64,000 bases of DNA from Cellvibrionales bacterium UBA4451 (GCA_002390285.1 DGPB01000009.1:62001-126000), one strand, 5' to 3'. Counted from the stretch's first letter, positions 53,579 through 63,195 are shown. Made by a program: numbers and translations. The notes: generated by a model from the sequence alone, not told the origin.

Positions 53579-54781
53579 CTATATTTCAAGCAATATCTTA
53601 GCTGGATGTTCAAGCATCTCTTTAATAGCGACAAGGAACCTAACCGCTTCTTTACCGTCAATTAACCGATGATCGTAAGACAATGCAAGATTCATCATTG
53701 GGCGAATCACAATTTCACCATTTTCAGCTACCGGACGATCTTTGATGGTATGCATGCCGAGAATGGCTGCCTGTGGTGGATTCAATATGGGAGTGGATAA
53801 CAGTGAACCAAACACACCGCCATTGGTAATGGTGAAAGTTCCACCTGTCATCTCTTCTATCGTGAGTTTACCGTCCCGCGCTTTTGCACCAAACTCGGCT
53901 ATAGCGCTTTCAACTTCAGCAATACTCATATTATCTGCATCGCGCAGTACTGGTACTACTAGACCTTTGTCTGTAGACACAGCAACACCAACATCCTGGT
54001 AGCTGTGATAAACAATATCATTACCATCAATAGACGCGTTCACTGCAGGGAAACGTTTTAACGCCTCAGTTGCCGCGCGGACAAAGAAACCCATGAAACC
54101 TAAGCGGGTACCATTATGAACCTTAGTAAACTCATCTTTAAATGCAGTGCGAAGACGCATAATACGATGCATATCGACTTCATTAAACGTCGTCAACATG
54201 GCTGTTGTTTGAGTAACCTCCAGCAGCCTATCGGCAATACGTGAACGCATCCGAGTCATTGGAACTCGTTTTTCAATGCGATCACCGGTGGGGGTAACGA
54301 TAGCTGCTTGAGCAGGTACAGATTTTGGCGCGGCCGGTGCTGCTTGTGCAGGCTGTGGTGGTTGCCATGCCACTACATCTTCCTTAGAAATTCGCCCACC
54401 TTTTCCAGTACCGACGATTTTCTGCAAATCGATACCGCGTTCATCGGCGAGTTTACGCGCAGCTGGACTGGCAATCTTCTCGCTATTATCATCTATGGTG
54501 GTCGCAGCGGGCACTGCTTCTACAGGGGCTGCTGCTATAGCTTCTCCAGCAACAATACGTGCTATGACCTCATTACTGAGAACGATCTCACCTTCGGCCT
54601 TTAGTACTTCCGCAAGTGTGCCATCAGCTGGGGCAACCACTTCTAGTACCACTTTGTCCGTCTCAATATCAACCAACAGCTCATCACGCATAACGGATTC
54701 ACCAGGCTGCTTATGCCATGTAGCAATATTTCCTTCCTGTACAGACTCAGGAAATGTAGGTGCCTTAATTTCAATACTCAT
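53579..54781 (-). CDS. sucB: Dihydrolipoyllysine succinyltransferase, E2 of 2-oxoglutarate dehydrogenase
   Basis: Core of the 2-oxoglutarate dehydrogenase complex. The 400-residue product from the ATG at 54779-54781 has one lipoyl domain (MSIEIKAPTFPESVQEG, lipoyl lysine in DIETDKVVLEV), an Ala/Pro linker, the E1/E3-binding domain (ASPAARKLADERGIDLQKI, GTGKGGRISKEDV), a second Ala/Pro linker and the catalytic domain with SYDHRLIDGKEAVRFL. The upstream in-frame ATG at 54823 lacks homology; AAGGAAA before the inner ATG supports the choice. Confidence 0.96.
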   Translation of the reverse strand: MSIEIKAPTFPESVQEGNIATWHKQPGESVMRDELLVDIETDKVVLEVVAPADGTLAEVLKAEGEIVLSNEVIARIVAGEAIAAAPVEAVPAATTIDDNSEKIASPAARKLADERGIDLQKIVGTGKGGRISKEDVVAWQPPQPAQAAPAAPKSVPAQAAIVTPTGDRIEKRVPMTRMRSRIADRLLEVTQTTAMLTTFNEVDMHRIMRLRTAFKDEFTKVHNGTRLGFMGFFVRAATEALKRFPAVNASIDGNDIVYHSYQDVGVAVSTDKGLVVPVLRDADNMSIAEVESAIAEFGAKARDGKLTIEEMTGGTFTITNGGVFGSLLSTPILNPPQAAILGMHTIKDRPVAENGEIVIRPMMNLALSYDHRLIDGKEAVRFLVAIKEMLEHPAKILLEI

Positions 54782-54823
54782 TTTTTTCGTTTCCTTGGTC
54801 AAGGATGGCTGCTTTGCCGCCAC

Positions 54824-57655
54824 TTAAAAACTCAATGCTTCATTAATAAATTTTTCTTGTTCTTCCAAATGGAGCGACATATAACCCGAGGCAGGTGCCG
54901 CTGAAGCTTCACGTCCCACATAACGCAATTCAAGATCATCTTTGAATTCGGCTAGAACTCGGCGCATGTGGTGTTGACTGCTATACCATGCCCCCTGATT
55001 AATCGGTTCTTCTTGACACCAGATAACCTCTTCGAGACTGCTATAAGAATTAAATATCTCAAGTAGTACATCATCAGGGAATGGGTATAGCTGCTCGATC
55101 CGCACTAGGGCAATATCATCAATACCCCTTTCCTGACGGGCTTCATAGAGGTGATAGTAAACTTTACCAGAACAGAGGACTAATCGGCGGGCCTTGGAGC
55201 TATCGACGTCATTATCTTGTATGACATTCAAAAATTCGCCATTAGCGAGATCTTCCAGCGATGAAGTAGCCAGCTTGTGACGTAAAATCCATTTGGGACT
55301 CATCACCACCAATGGACGACGCATGGGTCGAATAGCCTGACGACGCAGCATATGGTAAACCTGTGCCGGCGTTGTGGGGATGCAAACCTGAATATTATGC
55401 TCAGCACAAAGTTGCAGAAAGCGCTCAAGTCGTGCTGAGGAGTGCTCCGGACCCTGGCCTTCATAACCATGTGGCAACAACATAGTGAGGCCACACATGC
55501 GCCCCCACTTATGCTCACCACTGGTAATAAACTGGTCGATAACTACCTGTGCACCATTGGCAAAATCACCGAATTGCGCTTCCCAAATAACGAGGCCAGC
55601 CGGCGCTGTCGATGCGTAACCATACTCAAAACCTAAAACAGCCTCTTCTGAGAGGAAAGAATCGTATAGTTCAAATGCGGGTTGATTCTCTGACATAGCG
55701 CCGAGAGGAGTATAGCTCTGACCATCACGTTGATTGTAAACCACAGCATGGCGGTGAGAGAACGTGCCACGGCCAATGTCCTGGCCCGTCATACGAATAG
55801 GATAACCCTGTTCAATCAATGTGCCATACGCCAACAATTCTGCCATCCCCCAGTTCAGGGGAAGCGCACCACCCGCCATTTTACGGCGGTCTTCATAAAT
55901 TTTTTCTACCTGACGCTGAACGACAATCCCCTCAGGAATATGATTGATTTTTTCAGCAACCTCCTGAAGTTTGATCATCGGGTATGACGTATCTCCAGAG
56001 GTTGTCCAATCATGCTCAAGGTAAGGTGTCCAATCAACAAATGGAGCCTGATCTGGCTCAGACACCAGTTTGTTAACTACGTTTTCACCACGATCAAGTG
56101 TATTTCTATACTCAGACAACAAGCTATCAGCTTCGACTTGACTGATAATCCCTTCAGTAATGAGTTTGTCGGCGTAGAGAGCCCGAGTAGTCTTAAGCTT
56201 TTTGATCACTTGATACATGAGTGGCTGAGTCGATGATGGCTCATCTGTTTCGTTATGACCACGGCGCCGATAGCAGACCAAATCAACCACAATATCTTTT
56301 TTGAACTGATAGCGATAATCCATGGCTAGGAAAGTCGCGAACATGACGGCATCTGGATCATCAGCATTCACATGGATGATAGGTGCCTGTACCATCTTAG
56401 CTATATCAGTGCAGTATTCTGAAGAGCGGCTATCCTCTCTTAGATTAGTCGTAAATCCGACCTGATTGTTTATGACCAGATGCACGGAGCCACCCGTTTT
56501 ATAGCCACGTATTTGTGACATCTGGAAGGTTTCCATAACCACGCCTTGACCAGCAAAAGCAGCATCACCGTGTACAACAATCGGTACGACCTTATCACCG
56601 TGAGGATCATTTCGACGATCCTGACGTGCTCTGGCTGAACCTTCTGCTACGGGTGCAGCAATCTCAAGGTGAGAGGGGTTAAACATCAGTGCCAAATGCA
56701 CTTCCCCGCCTGGGGTCATTACATTAGAGGAGAAACCTTGGTGGTACTTCACATCACCAGAGGTGTCGACGTGTCGTCTTCCCTCGAATTCCGCAAAGAG
56801 TTCTGCAGGGTTTTTGCCCATGACATTAACCAGCAGGTTTAACCTACCGCGGTGAGCCATGGTCAATACAATTTCTTTTGCCCCATATTCTCCGGCACGC
56901 TCGATCATGCCATCGATCATGGGTATCATCGATTCACTACCTTCAAGCCCAAAACGCTTGGTTCCGGGATATTTAGAATCTAAGTGCCGCTCTAGACCCT
57001 CTGCAGCAGAGAGACGTTGCAAAATAGACTTGCGTAGTTCGTCGTCATAGACTGGCTGGGCACGTACACTTTCAAAACGTTGTTGCAACCACTGCTTTTC
57101 ATTAAAGTCTGTGATGTGCAAAACTTCTACGCCAACATGACGGGAGTATGTTTCTTCCAGTGCAGAAACAATCTCTTTGAGAGTCGCTTCTTGTTTGCCG
57201 ATGTATAACATACCACACTGAAATGTGGTATCCAGATCTGCATCAGTGAGTCCGTGATACGATAGTTCAAGATCAGGGATTGGCTCTCGGATCATAATAC
57301 CCAATGGATCCAGATCGGCTTTCTGGTGCCCGCGGTCTCGGTGGGCGCTAATCAGCTGGAGGACTTTGACTTGCTTCCGCTCATGCTCAATATTGACCCC
57401 GCCTGAGCCGGGGGCTGAAACAGGCCTAGCTCTACGACGGCCAAGAAGCTCAAAATGAGACTGTACGGTCGCATGCGATACATCTGTACCACTGTGGCCA
57501 TTGGCTCTGGGGAGCGAATCAAAAAATGAGCGCCACTCATCGGACACACCATTTGGATCATGAAGGTACGTTTCGTACAGATCTTCAATATAAGCGGCAT
57601 TCCCGCTCGATAAATGAGAGGTCCGCAAAAATTGCTGCATGATGCTTTCAGGCAT
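54824..57655 (-). CDS. sucA: 2-oxoglutarate dehydrogenase E1 component
   Basis: Thiamine-diphosphate-dependent decarboxylase, 943 residues. The N-terminus (MPESIMQQFLRTSHLSSGNA) matches the Pseudomonas-type start, supporting ATG 57655. Other landmarks: KRFGLEGSESMIPMIDGMIE, TMAHRGRLNLLVNVMGK, the ThDP region HGDAAFAGQGVVMETFQMSQ, RGHNETDEPSSTQP, and QDIGRGTFSHRHAV. It follows sdhB by 87 bases that include a hairpin. Confidence 0.98.
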   Translation of the reverse strand: MPESIMQQFLRTSHLSSGNAAYIEDLYETYLHDPNGVSDEWRSFFDSLPRANGHSGTDVSHATVQSHFELLGRRRARPVSAPGSGGVNIEHERKQVKVLQLISAHRDRGHQKADLDPLGIMIREPIPDLELSYHGLTDADLDTTFQCGMLYIGKQEATLKEIVSALEETYSRHVGVEVLHITDFNEKQWLQQRFESVRAQPVYDDELRKSILQRLSAAEGLERHLDSKYPGTKRFGLEGSESMIPMIDGMIERAGEYGAKEIVLTMAHRGRLNLLVNVMGKNPAELFAEFEGRRHVDTSGDVKYHQGFSSNVMTPGGEVHLALMFNPSHLEIAAPVAEGSARARQDRRNDPHGDKVVPIVVHGDAAFAGQGVVMETFQMSQIRGYKTGGSVHLVINNQVGFTTNLREDSRSSEYCTDIAKMVQAPIIHVNADDPDAVMFATFLAMDYRYQFKKDIVVDLVCYRRRGHNETDEPSSTQPLMYQVIKKLKTTRALYADKLITEGIISQVEADSLLSEYRNTLDRGENVVNKLVSEPDQAPFVDWTPYLEHDWTTSGDTSYPMIKLQEVAEKINHIPEGIVVQRQVEKIYEDRRKMAGGALPLNWGMAELLAYGTLIEQGYPIRMTGQDIGRGTFSHRHAVVYNQRDGQSYTPLGAMSENQPAFELYDSFLSEEAVLGFEYGYASTAPAGLVIWEAQFGDFANGAQVVIDQFITSGEHKWGRMCGLTMLLPHGYEGQGPEHSSARLERFLQLCAEHNIQVCIPTTPAQVYHMLRRQAIRPMRRPLVVMSPKWILRHKLATSSLEDLANGEFLNVIQDNDVDSSKARRLVLCSGKVYYHLYEARQERGIDDIALVRIEQLYPFPDDVLLEIFNSYSSLEEVIWCQEEPINQGAWYSSQHHMRRVLAEFKDDLELRYVGREASAAPASGYMSLHLEEQEKFINEALSF

Positions 57656-57693
57656 CGAGGTTTTCCCTATAATTTAGATACAGAATCATCAAA

Positions 57694-57716
57694 GCCCCCT
57701 ATTAAAAATAGAGGGC
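57694..57716 (-). promoter_or_regulatory. Hairpin between sdhB and sucA
   Basis: GCCCCCTATT and its near-complement AATAGAGGGC flank a short A-rich loop, one mismatch in a ten-pair stem. On the minus strand only TTT follows the stem, so it is at best a weak terminator. It could attenuate or process the sdh-suc transcript and protect the sdh mRNA end. Confidence 0.5.
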
Positions 57717-57742
57717 CCGATAGCTTGTACTTGAGCACTTTA

Positions 57743-58447
57743 TTAAGTAGCACTTCTCAACAACATATTACGAATATGACCAATGGCTTTTGTTGGGTTC
57801 AAACCTTTCGGACAAACTGCAACACAGTTCTGAATACCGTGACAACGGAACACGCTGAATGGATCATCGAGTTTTGCCAAACGGTTTTCAGTATCGGTAT
57901 CACGACTATCCACCAAGAAGCGGTATGCCTGAAGCAAACCGGCTGGACCAATAAACTTGTCAGGATTCCACCAGAATGATGGGCAGGCTGTTGAACAGCA
58001 TGCGCAAAGAATACATTCGTAGAGACCATCCAACTTTTCCCGCTCTTCTGGAGACTGCAGTCGCTCTATGGCAGGTGCGGGCTCGTTATTAACCAAATAG
58101 GGTTGGATTTTTTCATACTGGGCGTAGAACTGGCTCATATCAATCACCAGGTCTCGAATAACCGGCAAACCTGGCAGTGGGCGTAGTATCAATTTTCCAC
58201 CTTTCACACATTCAGACAGAGGCTTAATACAAGCTAGCCCATTCTTGCCATTAATATTCATTCCATCGGAACCACACACGCCTTCACGGCAAGATCGTCG
58301 ATAGGACAGAGAGGCATCCTGAGCCTTTAGGAGCTCCAAAACATCAAGCACCATCAGATCTTTGCCAGCGGTGTCGATTTCATAATCCTGCATATACGGC
58401 GCTTCGTCCGTTTCAGGGTTGTAACGATAAACACTTACTTTCAACAT
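57743..58447 (-). CDS. sdhB: Succinate dehydrogenase iron-sulfur subunit
   Basis: Carries electrons from SdhA FAD to ubiquinone. The 234-residue product has all cluster ligands: [2Fe-2S] in SYRRSCREGVCGSDGMNING, then [4Fe-4S] in CILCACCSTACPSFWWNP and [3Fe-4S] with CHGIQNCVAVCPKGLNPTKA. The stop is 87 bases before sucA. Confidence 0.98.
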   Translation of the reverse strand: MLKVSVYRYNPETDEAPYMQDYEIDTAGKDLMVLDVLELLKAQDASLSYRRSCREGVCGSDGMNINGKNGLACIKPLSECVKGGKLILRPLPGLPVIRDLVIDMSQFYAQYEKIQPYLVNNEPAPAIERLQSPEEREKLDGLYECILCACCSTACPSFWWNPDKFIGPAGLLQAYRFLVDSRDTDTENRLAKLDDPFSVFRCHGIQNCVAVCPKGLNPTKAIGHIRNMLLRSAT

Positions 58448-58464
58448 GGCTCAACAGACCCTTA

Positions 58465-60243
58465 TTAGTAGACACGAGCTTTCGGTGCGAAGGCTTCCAT
58501 AGTCTTGGGTGAAAAGTTTACATCACGCTTGCCAACACTCTTATCTGTTGGGAAATACATGGAGTGACACAACCAATTCACGTCATCGCGATCAGCGTAG
58601 TCATCTCGTGCGTGAGCACCGCGGCTTTCTTTACGCTCTTCTGCAGTAATGGCTGTCGCTTCTGCTACTTCTAGAAGATTTTGTAATTCCAGCGCTTCAA
58701 TACGAGCTGTATTGTAGGCATTACTCTTATCGTCTAAGCGTACATTTTCGATACGTGGGCGAAGTGCTGCAAGCTTCTTGATACCTTCCTGCATCAAATC
58801 ACCACGACGGAATACACCAAAATATTTCTGCATAATGTCTTGTAGTTCGGCACGGAGTTCTGCCGAACCTTCACCATCATTAGTACTGTTATTAATGCGG
58901 TTAAGGCCTGACATGGCAATATTGATATGCTCTTCAGTAGGCTCCTGGAGGTCAATCCCTTCACGAAGAGATTTCTCGATAAATAAACCAGAAGCACGGC
59001 CAAATACCACAAGATCCAGTAGTGAGTTACCACCCAGGCGGTTAGCGCCGTGAACGGAAACACAGGCTGCTTCACCACAGGCGAATAGGCCCTCAATTAC
59101 GTCATGGTTGCCCTCGGCATCAAGGGTTAGCGCTTGGCCATCCACGTTGGTGGGAATACCACCCATCATATAGTGGCAAGTCGGCACTACAGGAATGGGA
59201 TCCGTTACTGGGTCAACATGAGCAAAGGTCCGCGACAGTTCACAGATACCAGGTAAGCGACTTTCCAGCACTTCCTCACCCAGATGGTCCAGCTTCAGAT
59301 AGACATAGTCACCATTGGGGCCACAACCGCGACCATCAAGAATTTCGAGCACCATGGAACGGGCCACCACGTCGCGGCCCGCCAAATCCTTGGCGTTGGG
59401 AGCGTAACGCTCCATGAAGCGCTCGCCATCCTTGTTGACGAGATAGCCACCTTCACCTCGACAGCCTTCCGTCACCAAGGTACCAGCACCGGCAATACCG
59501 GTGGGGTGGAATTGCCACATTTCGATATCCTGCACCGGGAAGCCGGCACGTAGCGCCATGCCAATACCGTCGCCAGTGTTAATGTGGGCGTTAGTGGTTG
59601 AGGCATAAATTCGACCGGCACCACCAGTGGCAATTACAGTGGCCTTCGATTTAACATAAACCGTTTCACCGGTTTCAATGTTGATCGCGATAACGCCAAC
59701 GACGGCATTGTCGGCATTTTTTACCAGATCAACGGCAAACCACTCATTGAAAAATACGGTATTGTTCTTAATGTTGTTTTGGTAGAGCGTATGCAGCAGT
59801 GCATGGCCTGTTCGGTCAGCCGCTGCACAAGTGCGTGACGCTTGGCCACCTTCACCGAAATTCTTGGACTGACCACCAAAAGGACGCTGATAAATACGTC
59901 CTTCTTCAGTGCGAGAGAAAGGCAACCCCATGTGCTCGAGCTCAAAGACCGCTTCAGGGCCTACAGAACACATGTACTCAATAGCGTCTTGGTCACCGAT
60001 ATAATCAGAACCTTTGACGGTGTCGTACATATGCCAACGCCAATCATCATTGGGGTCATCACTGGCTATCGCGCAGGTAATACCCCCTTGAGCGGACACT
60101 GTGTGTGAGCGGGTTGGAAACACCTTGGTGATGACGGCCGTCTTGTAACCGGACTGAGCCAGTTGCAGGGCTGCTCGCATACCGGCACCACCGCCACCGA
60201 CAATTAGCCCATCGAAGGAAATGGTTCTTATACTATTACTCAT
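58465..60243 (-). CDS. sdhA: Succinate dehydrogenase flavoprotein subunit
   Basis: Oxidises succinate with covalently bound FAD. The ATG at 60241-60243 gives about 592 residues, as in Pseudomonas; an upstream start at 60270 adds nine. Motifs: GLIVGGGGAGMRAALQLAQ, the flavinylated histidine in PTRSHTVSAQGGI, the catalytic HPTGIAGAGTLVTEGCRGEG, and GANRLGGNSLLDLVVFGRA. It ends 17 bases before sdhB and starts four bases after sdhD. Confidence 0.98.
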   Translation of the reverse strand: MSNSIRTISFDGLIVGGGGAGMRAALQLAQSGYKTAVITKVFPTRSHTVSAQGGITCAIASDDPNDDWRWHMYDTVKGSDYIGDQDAIEYMCSVGPEAVFELEHMGLPFSRTEEGRIYQRPFGGQSKNFGEGGQASRTCAAADRTGHALLHTLYQNNIKNNTVFFNEWFAVDLVKNADNAVVGVIAINIETGETVYVKSKATVIATGGAGRIYASTTNAHINTGDGIGMALRAGFPVQDIEMWQFHPTGIAGAGTLVTEGCRGEGGYLVNKDGERFMERYAPNAKDLAGRDVVARSMVLEILDGRGCGPNGDYVYLKLDHLGEEVLESRLPGICELSRTFAHVDPVTDPIPVVPTCHYMMGGIPTNVDGQALTLDAEGNHDVIEGLFACGEAACVSVHGANRLGGNSLLDLVVFGRASGLFIEKSLREGIDLQEPTEEHINIAMSGLNRINNSTNDGEGSAELRAELQDIMQKYFGVFRRGDLMQEGIKKLAALRPRIENVRLDDKSNAYNTARIEALELQNLLEVAEATAITAEERKESRGAHARDDYADRDDVNWLCHSMYFPTDKSVGKRDVNFSPKTMEAFAPKARVY

Positions 60244-60247
60244 GGAT

Positions 60248-60616
60248 TCAAATCCCCCAAACAATATCAAGTGCCCAGATGAGATATACCAAGTTGATGG
60301 TAATCATGCCCAGCTGGAAAAAAATTCGCAGTGGAGTCGCTTTCGGCCCCAATAGACGAACAGTCACATAATCAGTGAGTACTGCCCACAGTCCAATCCA
60401 TGCGTGTATCGCAATAGACACGACCGTCAACACATTTAAGACTTTCATAGAGATATGGCTATTTAGTGCAAGCCATTGGCCGTAATCCATATCAGGGTTA
60501 GTCAGCAGATAGACCGTAATAAAAACCGTGTATACCGTCATAACAACGGCAGTTGCGCGCTGTAGAATCCAGTCAGACAGGCCGCTACGACCAAAACTGG
60601 TAACGTTAGTTATCAT
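60248..60616 (-). CDS. sdhD: Succinate dehydrogenase membrane anchor subunit
   Basis: Inner-membrane anchor for complex II with quinone and haem b sites. About 122 residues with three hydrophobic segments; MITNVTSFGRSGLSDWILQR is the typical N-terminus, and IAIHAWIGLWAVLTDYV holds a conserved histidine and the quinone-site residues. The ATG at 60614-60616 overlaps the sdhC stop in an ATGA and matches homologues; an ATG two codons upstream is also possible. Confidence 0.94.
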   Translation of the reverse strand: MITNVTSFGRSGLSDWILQRATAVVMTVYTVFITVYLLTNPDMDYGQWLALNSHISMKVLNVLTVVSIAIHAWIGLWAVLTDYVTVRLLGPKATPLRIFFQLGMITINLVYLIWALDIVWGI

Positions 60617-60990
60617 GCCCATACCCAGACTCCAGCCAGAACGATAAGTACAGCAGCAGCAATCAGAGCGATCATCGCGCCAAGGCGGCCTCCTTCAAGT
60701 GTTTCGCCAACACCAAAGTCCATCACCAAGTGACGAACACCCGCCACCAAATGGTAAGCTAGGGCAGCAAGCGAAGCCCAAATAATCAACTGGAAAAAGG
60801 TGCTTCCTATGCATTCTTTTATCGCATTGAAGCTTTCTTCAGAAGACAGGCTTGCATCCAATACCCAGAGAAACACGGCAATCGCAGCAAATAACACGAC
60901 ACCAGAGACTCGGTGAAGAATGGATACATATGACGTTATTGGAAGCTGGATTGTTCCAATATCAAGATTTACAGGTCTTTTCTTGTTCAC
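60613..60990 (-). CDS. sdhC: Succinate dehydrogenase cytochrome b556 subunit
   Basis: First gene of the sdh-suc operon, 125 residues, three membrane helices. MNKKRPVNLDIGTIQLPITS, the quinone-site SILHRVSGVVLF, and the haem-ligand region LAYHLVAGVRHLVMDFG are diagnostic. It is driven by a promoter about 90 bases upstream (61082-61110) and diverges from gltA. Confidence 0.96.
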   Translation of the reverse strand: MNKKRPVNLDIGTIQLPITSYVSILHRVSGVVLFAAIAVFLWVLDASLSSEESFNAIKECIGSTFFQLIIWASLAALAYHLVAGVRHLVMDFGVGETLEGGRLGAMIALIAAAVLIVLAGVWVWA

Positions 60991-61081
60991 GGATACACCC
61001 TATATCTGCACAGCAAGCAGAGATAAAAACTGGTGGGGATCAACAGCCATCGCAGGCATGTCGGGCTTAAATAGGCCGCAA

Positions 61082-61110
61082 ATTATAGAAACATTGCGCA
61101 ATGATTACAA
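61082..61110 (-). promoter_or_regulatory. Sigma-70 promoter of the sdh-suc operon
   Basis: Read on the minus strand: TTGTAA (complement of 61105-61110), 17 bases, TATAAT (complement of 61082-61087). A consensus -10 with optimal spacing, giving an untranslated leader of roughly 85 bases ahead of sdhC. Confidence 0.72.
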
Positions 61111-61188
61111 TGGACGAATTGACGGAGGTATAAGGTTTACGGATAGCCGTCATTCATTTGATCTATGCGAAGTAATCTCGCAGTAAAA

Positions 61189-61216
61189 TTGACAAATACG
61201 CAAAGCAAGTTATAGT
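61189..61216 (+). promoter_or_regulatory. Sigma-70 promoter of gltA
   Basis: TTGACA at 61189-61194 (perfect -35), 16-base spacer, TATAGT at 61211-61216. Start of transcription expected near 61223, leaving about 67 bases of leader with AGGAG before the ATG. It faces away from the sdh promoter; the roughly 80 bases between the -35 elements could hold shared regulator sites. Confidence 0.78.
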
Positions 61217-61289
61217 TTCCGGCCTGAATTTTTTTAGTTCGTAAGTCAATTGCTTGTAAAGGCAGATCTAGGACTCGTAGGAGAATCCA

Positions 61290-62567
61290 ATGAGCAACAA
61301 GAAATTCCACCTCTCTGAAGAAGGCACAGACACTTCGATAGAGCTACCGGTTCTAAGCAGCACTCTTGGTCAAGATGTCATCGACATCGCCAGGGTCCCT
61401 GAAACAGGGTGCTTCACGTTTGATCCCGGTTTTGGTGCTACAGCCTCTTGTGAATCAGCAATCACCTTCATTGATGGGGATAAAGGTGTTCTTTTACACC
61501 GTGGCTATCCCATTGAGCAGTTAGCAGCAAATTCTGATTTCCTGGAAACCTGCTACCTTCTTATTAATGGTGAACTGCCTTCAGATTCAGAGAAGGAAGC
61601 ATTCGAACAGACCATAAAATCCCACAACAACGTAGAGAGTGCCGTAGAACAATTTATGAGTGGCTTCAGTCAGGGCTCCCATCCTATGGCCATGCTTTGT
61701 GCTGTTGTTGCTGCTATGTCAGCGACTTACAACGACACTACAGACGTTTCTAATGCGGATGACAGAATGCTCACTGTTAACCGACTGATTGCCAAGATGC
61801 CTATTTTGGCCGCCATGTGTCACAGACATTTCTCAGGCCTGCCCTATGTGTCGACAAACAACGACCTTAGTTATGCTGAAAACTTCCTCAACATGATGTT
61901 TGGAACACCGGGTGCTAAGAGCACGGTCAGCCCTGTATTAACTAAAGCAATGGATCTGATTTTCCTTCTCCATGCCGATCACGAACAAAATGCGTCCACG
62001 TCAACAGTTCGTCTATCAGGTTCTTCTGGCGCAAATCCATACGCCTGTATAGCGAGTGGAATCGCTGCACTTTGGGGGCCGGCACACGGCGGCGCGAACC
62101 AAGCTGTGCTCGAAATGCTAGAAGAAATAGGTGATGAGAAACACATTGATGAGTTTATTCTTCGCGCCAAGGATAAAGAAGACGGTTTCCGCCTCATGGG
62201 CTTTGGACACAGAGTTTACAAAAACTTTGACCCACGCGCTAAAGTGATGAAGGAAAGCTGTGATGAAGTCCTCGCTGAACTTGGCCTAGAACACGATCCA
62301 CTGCTGAAAATTGCCAAGCGTCTAGAACAAATTGCACTGGAAGATGAGTACTTTGTTGAGAAAAAACTCTACCCAAATGTTGATTTCTATTCCGGCATTA
62401 TCATGAAGGCAATCGGTATTTCTCCCGAAATGTTCACTGTTATCTTTGCCACAGGCCGCACCGTTGGCTGGATATCTCACTGGAATGAAATGCTGAGCAA
62501 TCCATACCGAATTGGCCGCCCACGTCAGCGCTATACTGGTTATGCCCAGCGGGACTATCCTGCCTAA
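61290..62567 (+). CDS. gltA: Citrate synthase (type II, hexameric)
   Basis: Condenses acetyl-CoA with oxaloacetate. The 425-residue length is that of the NADH-sensitive hexameric Gram-negative form. The N-terminal domain is present (FTFDPGFGATASCESAITFI), as are the catalytic histidines in GPAHGGANQAVLEML and FGHRVYKNFDPRA and the aspartate in KLYPNVDFYSGI. AGGAG precedes the ATG by seven bases. A terminator follows closely. Confidence 0.98.
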   Translation: MSNKKFHLSEEGTDTSIELPVLSSTLGQDVIDIARVPETGCFTFDPGFGATASCESAITFIDGDKGVLLHRGYPIEQLAANSDFLETCYLLINGELPSDSEKEAFEQTIKSHNNVESAVEQFMSGFSQGSHPMAMLCAVVAAMSATYNDTTDVSNADDRMLTVNRLIAKMPILAAMCHRHFSGLPYVSTNNDLSYAENFLNMMFGTPGAKSTVSPVLTKAMDLIFLLHADHEQNASTSTVRLSGSSGANPYACIASGIAALWGPAHGGANQAVLEMLEEIGDEKHIDEFILRAKDKEDGFRLMGFGHRVYKNFDPRAKVMKESCDEVLAELGLEHDPLLKIAKRLEQIALEDEYFVEKKLYPNVDFYSGIIMKAIGISPEMFTVIFATGRTVGWISHWNEMLSNPYRIGRPRQRYTGYAQRDYPA

Positions 62568-62593
62568 CATTCTGCATTATAAAGAATTAAAAA

Positions 62594-62623
62594 GGCCGCC
62601 CTGGTAACAGTGGCGGCGTTTTT
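62594..62623 (+). terminator. Rho-independent terminator of gltA
   Basis: GCCGCC at 62595-62600 pairs with GGCGGC at 62612-62617 around an 11-base loop, then GTTTTT. It begins 27 bases past the gltA stop. Confidence 0.85.
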
Positions 62624-62716
62624 ATTATGGACTTTAACAATCTTATATCGACCAATGTTCAAATATCTATTGATCCGATGAATATTCCTTTTTCATTAGT
62701 GTTGCTCTGTTACGTG

Positions 62717-63085
62717 CTACCTGCATGGATGCGGGAATGCGTCTAAGAATGCCTTCATTGTCAAAAAGACTTCTCGTTCATGCAATTCAGTAGGATTTTT
62801 CCTTAAATACTCCAGCACAATACTCATTGACTGTCCGTTTGTAATACCTCCTTTTGGGAAGCAAACTTTTAGTGAGCCATCATTTTCCATAACCTTCATA
62901 ATACTGCTAACACCATGGACAAAGCCTACGCAAAAGCCAAAAGACATCGAATCACCATCTTCGTCGGCATTTAAAAAACTTTCTGCTTCCGCACACTTTT
63001 TTAGTAGTTCATTGCCGTCGGCAAAACTTAAAGGTGAAAAGAACAGAACTATGGTTAGCATTATTATCTTAATTGTTGGCTGCAT
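62717..63085 (-). CDS. Rap1a/Tai-like small exported protein
   Basis: A 122-residue protein with a signal peptide (IIMLTIVLFFSPLSFADG) and the pattern of the Rap1a/Tai immunity family: LLKKCAEAE, FGFCVGFVHGVSSIM, KVCFPKGGITNGQSMSIV, LEYLRKNPTELHEREVFL, AFLDAFPHPC. Four cysteines are conserved in position. Rap1a and Tai proteins neutralise type VI secretion amidase effectors in the periplasm, but many members sit far from any effector and no function has been shown for these. A broken paralogue lies 265 bases upstream. Confidence 0.78.
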   Translation of the reverse strand: MQPTIKIIMLTIVLFFSPLSFADGNELLKKCAEAESFLNADEDGDSMSFGFCVGFVHGVSSIMKVMENDGSLKVCFPKGGITNGQSMSIVLEYLRKNPTELHEREVFLTMKAFLDAFPHPCR

Positions 63086-63195
63086 TAACTCATCCTTTTC
63101 ACGTAACTGAGTGAATCACTTTAGCAGATGTTGATTACAGGCTGAATAAGCAACTTGAAAATATCCAATCGGCTCAGTGAAAGGTTTATTAGGTG

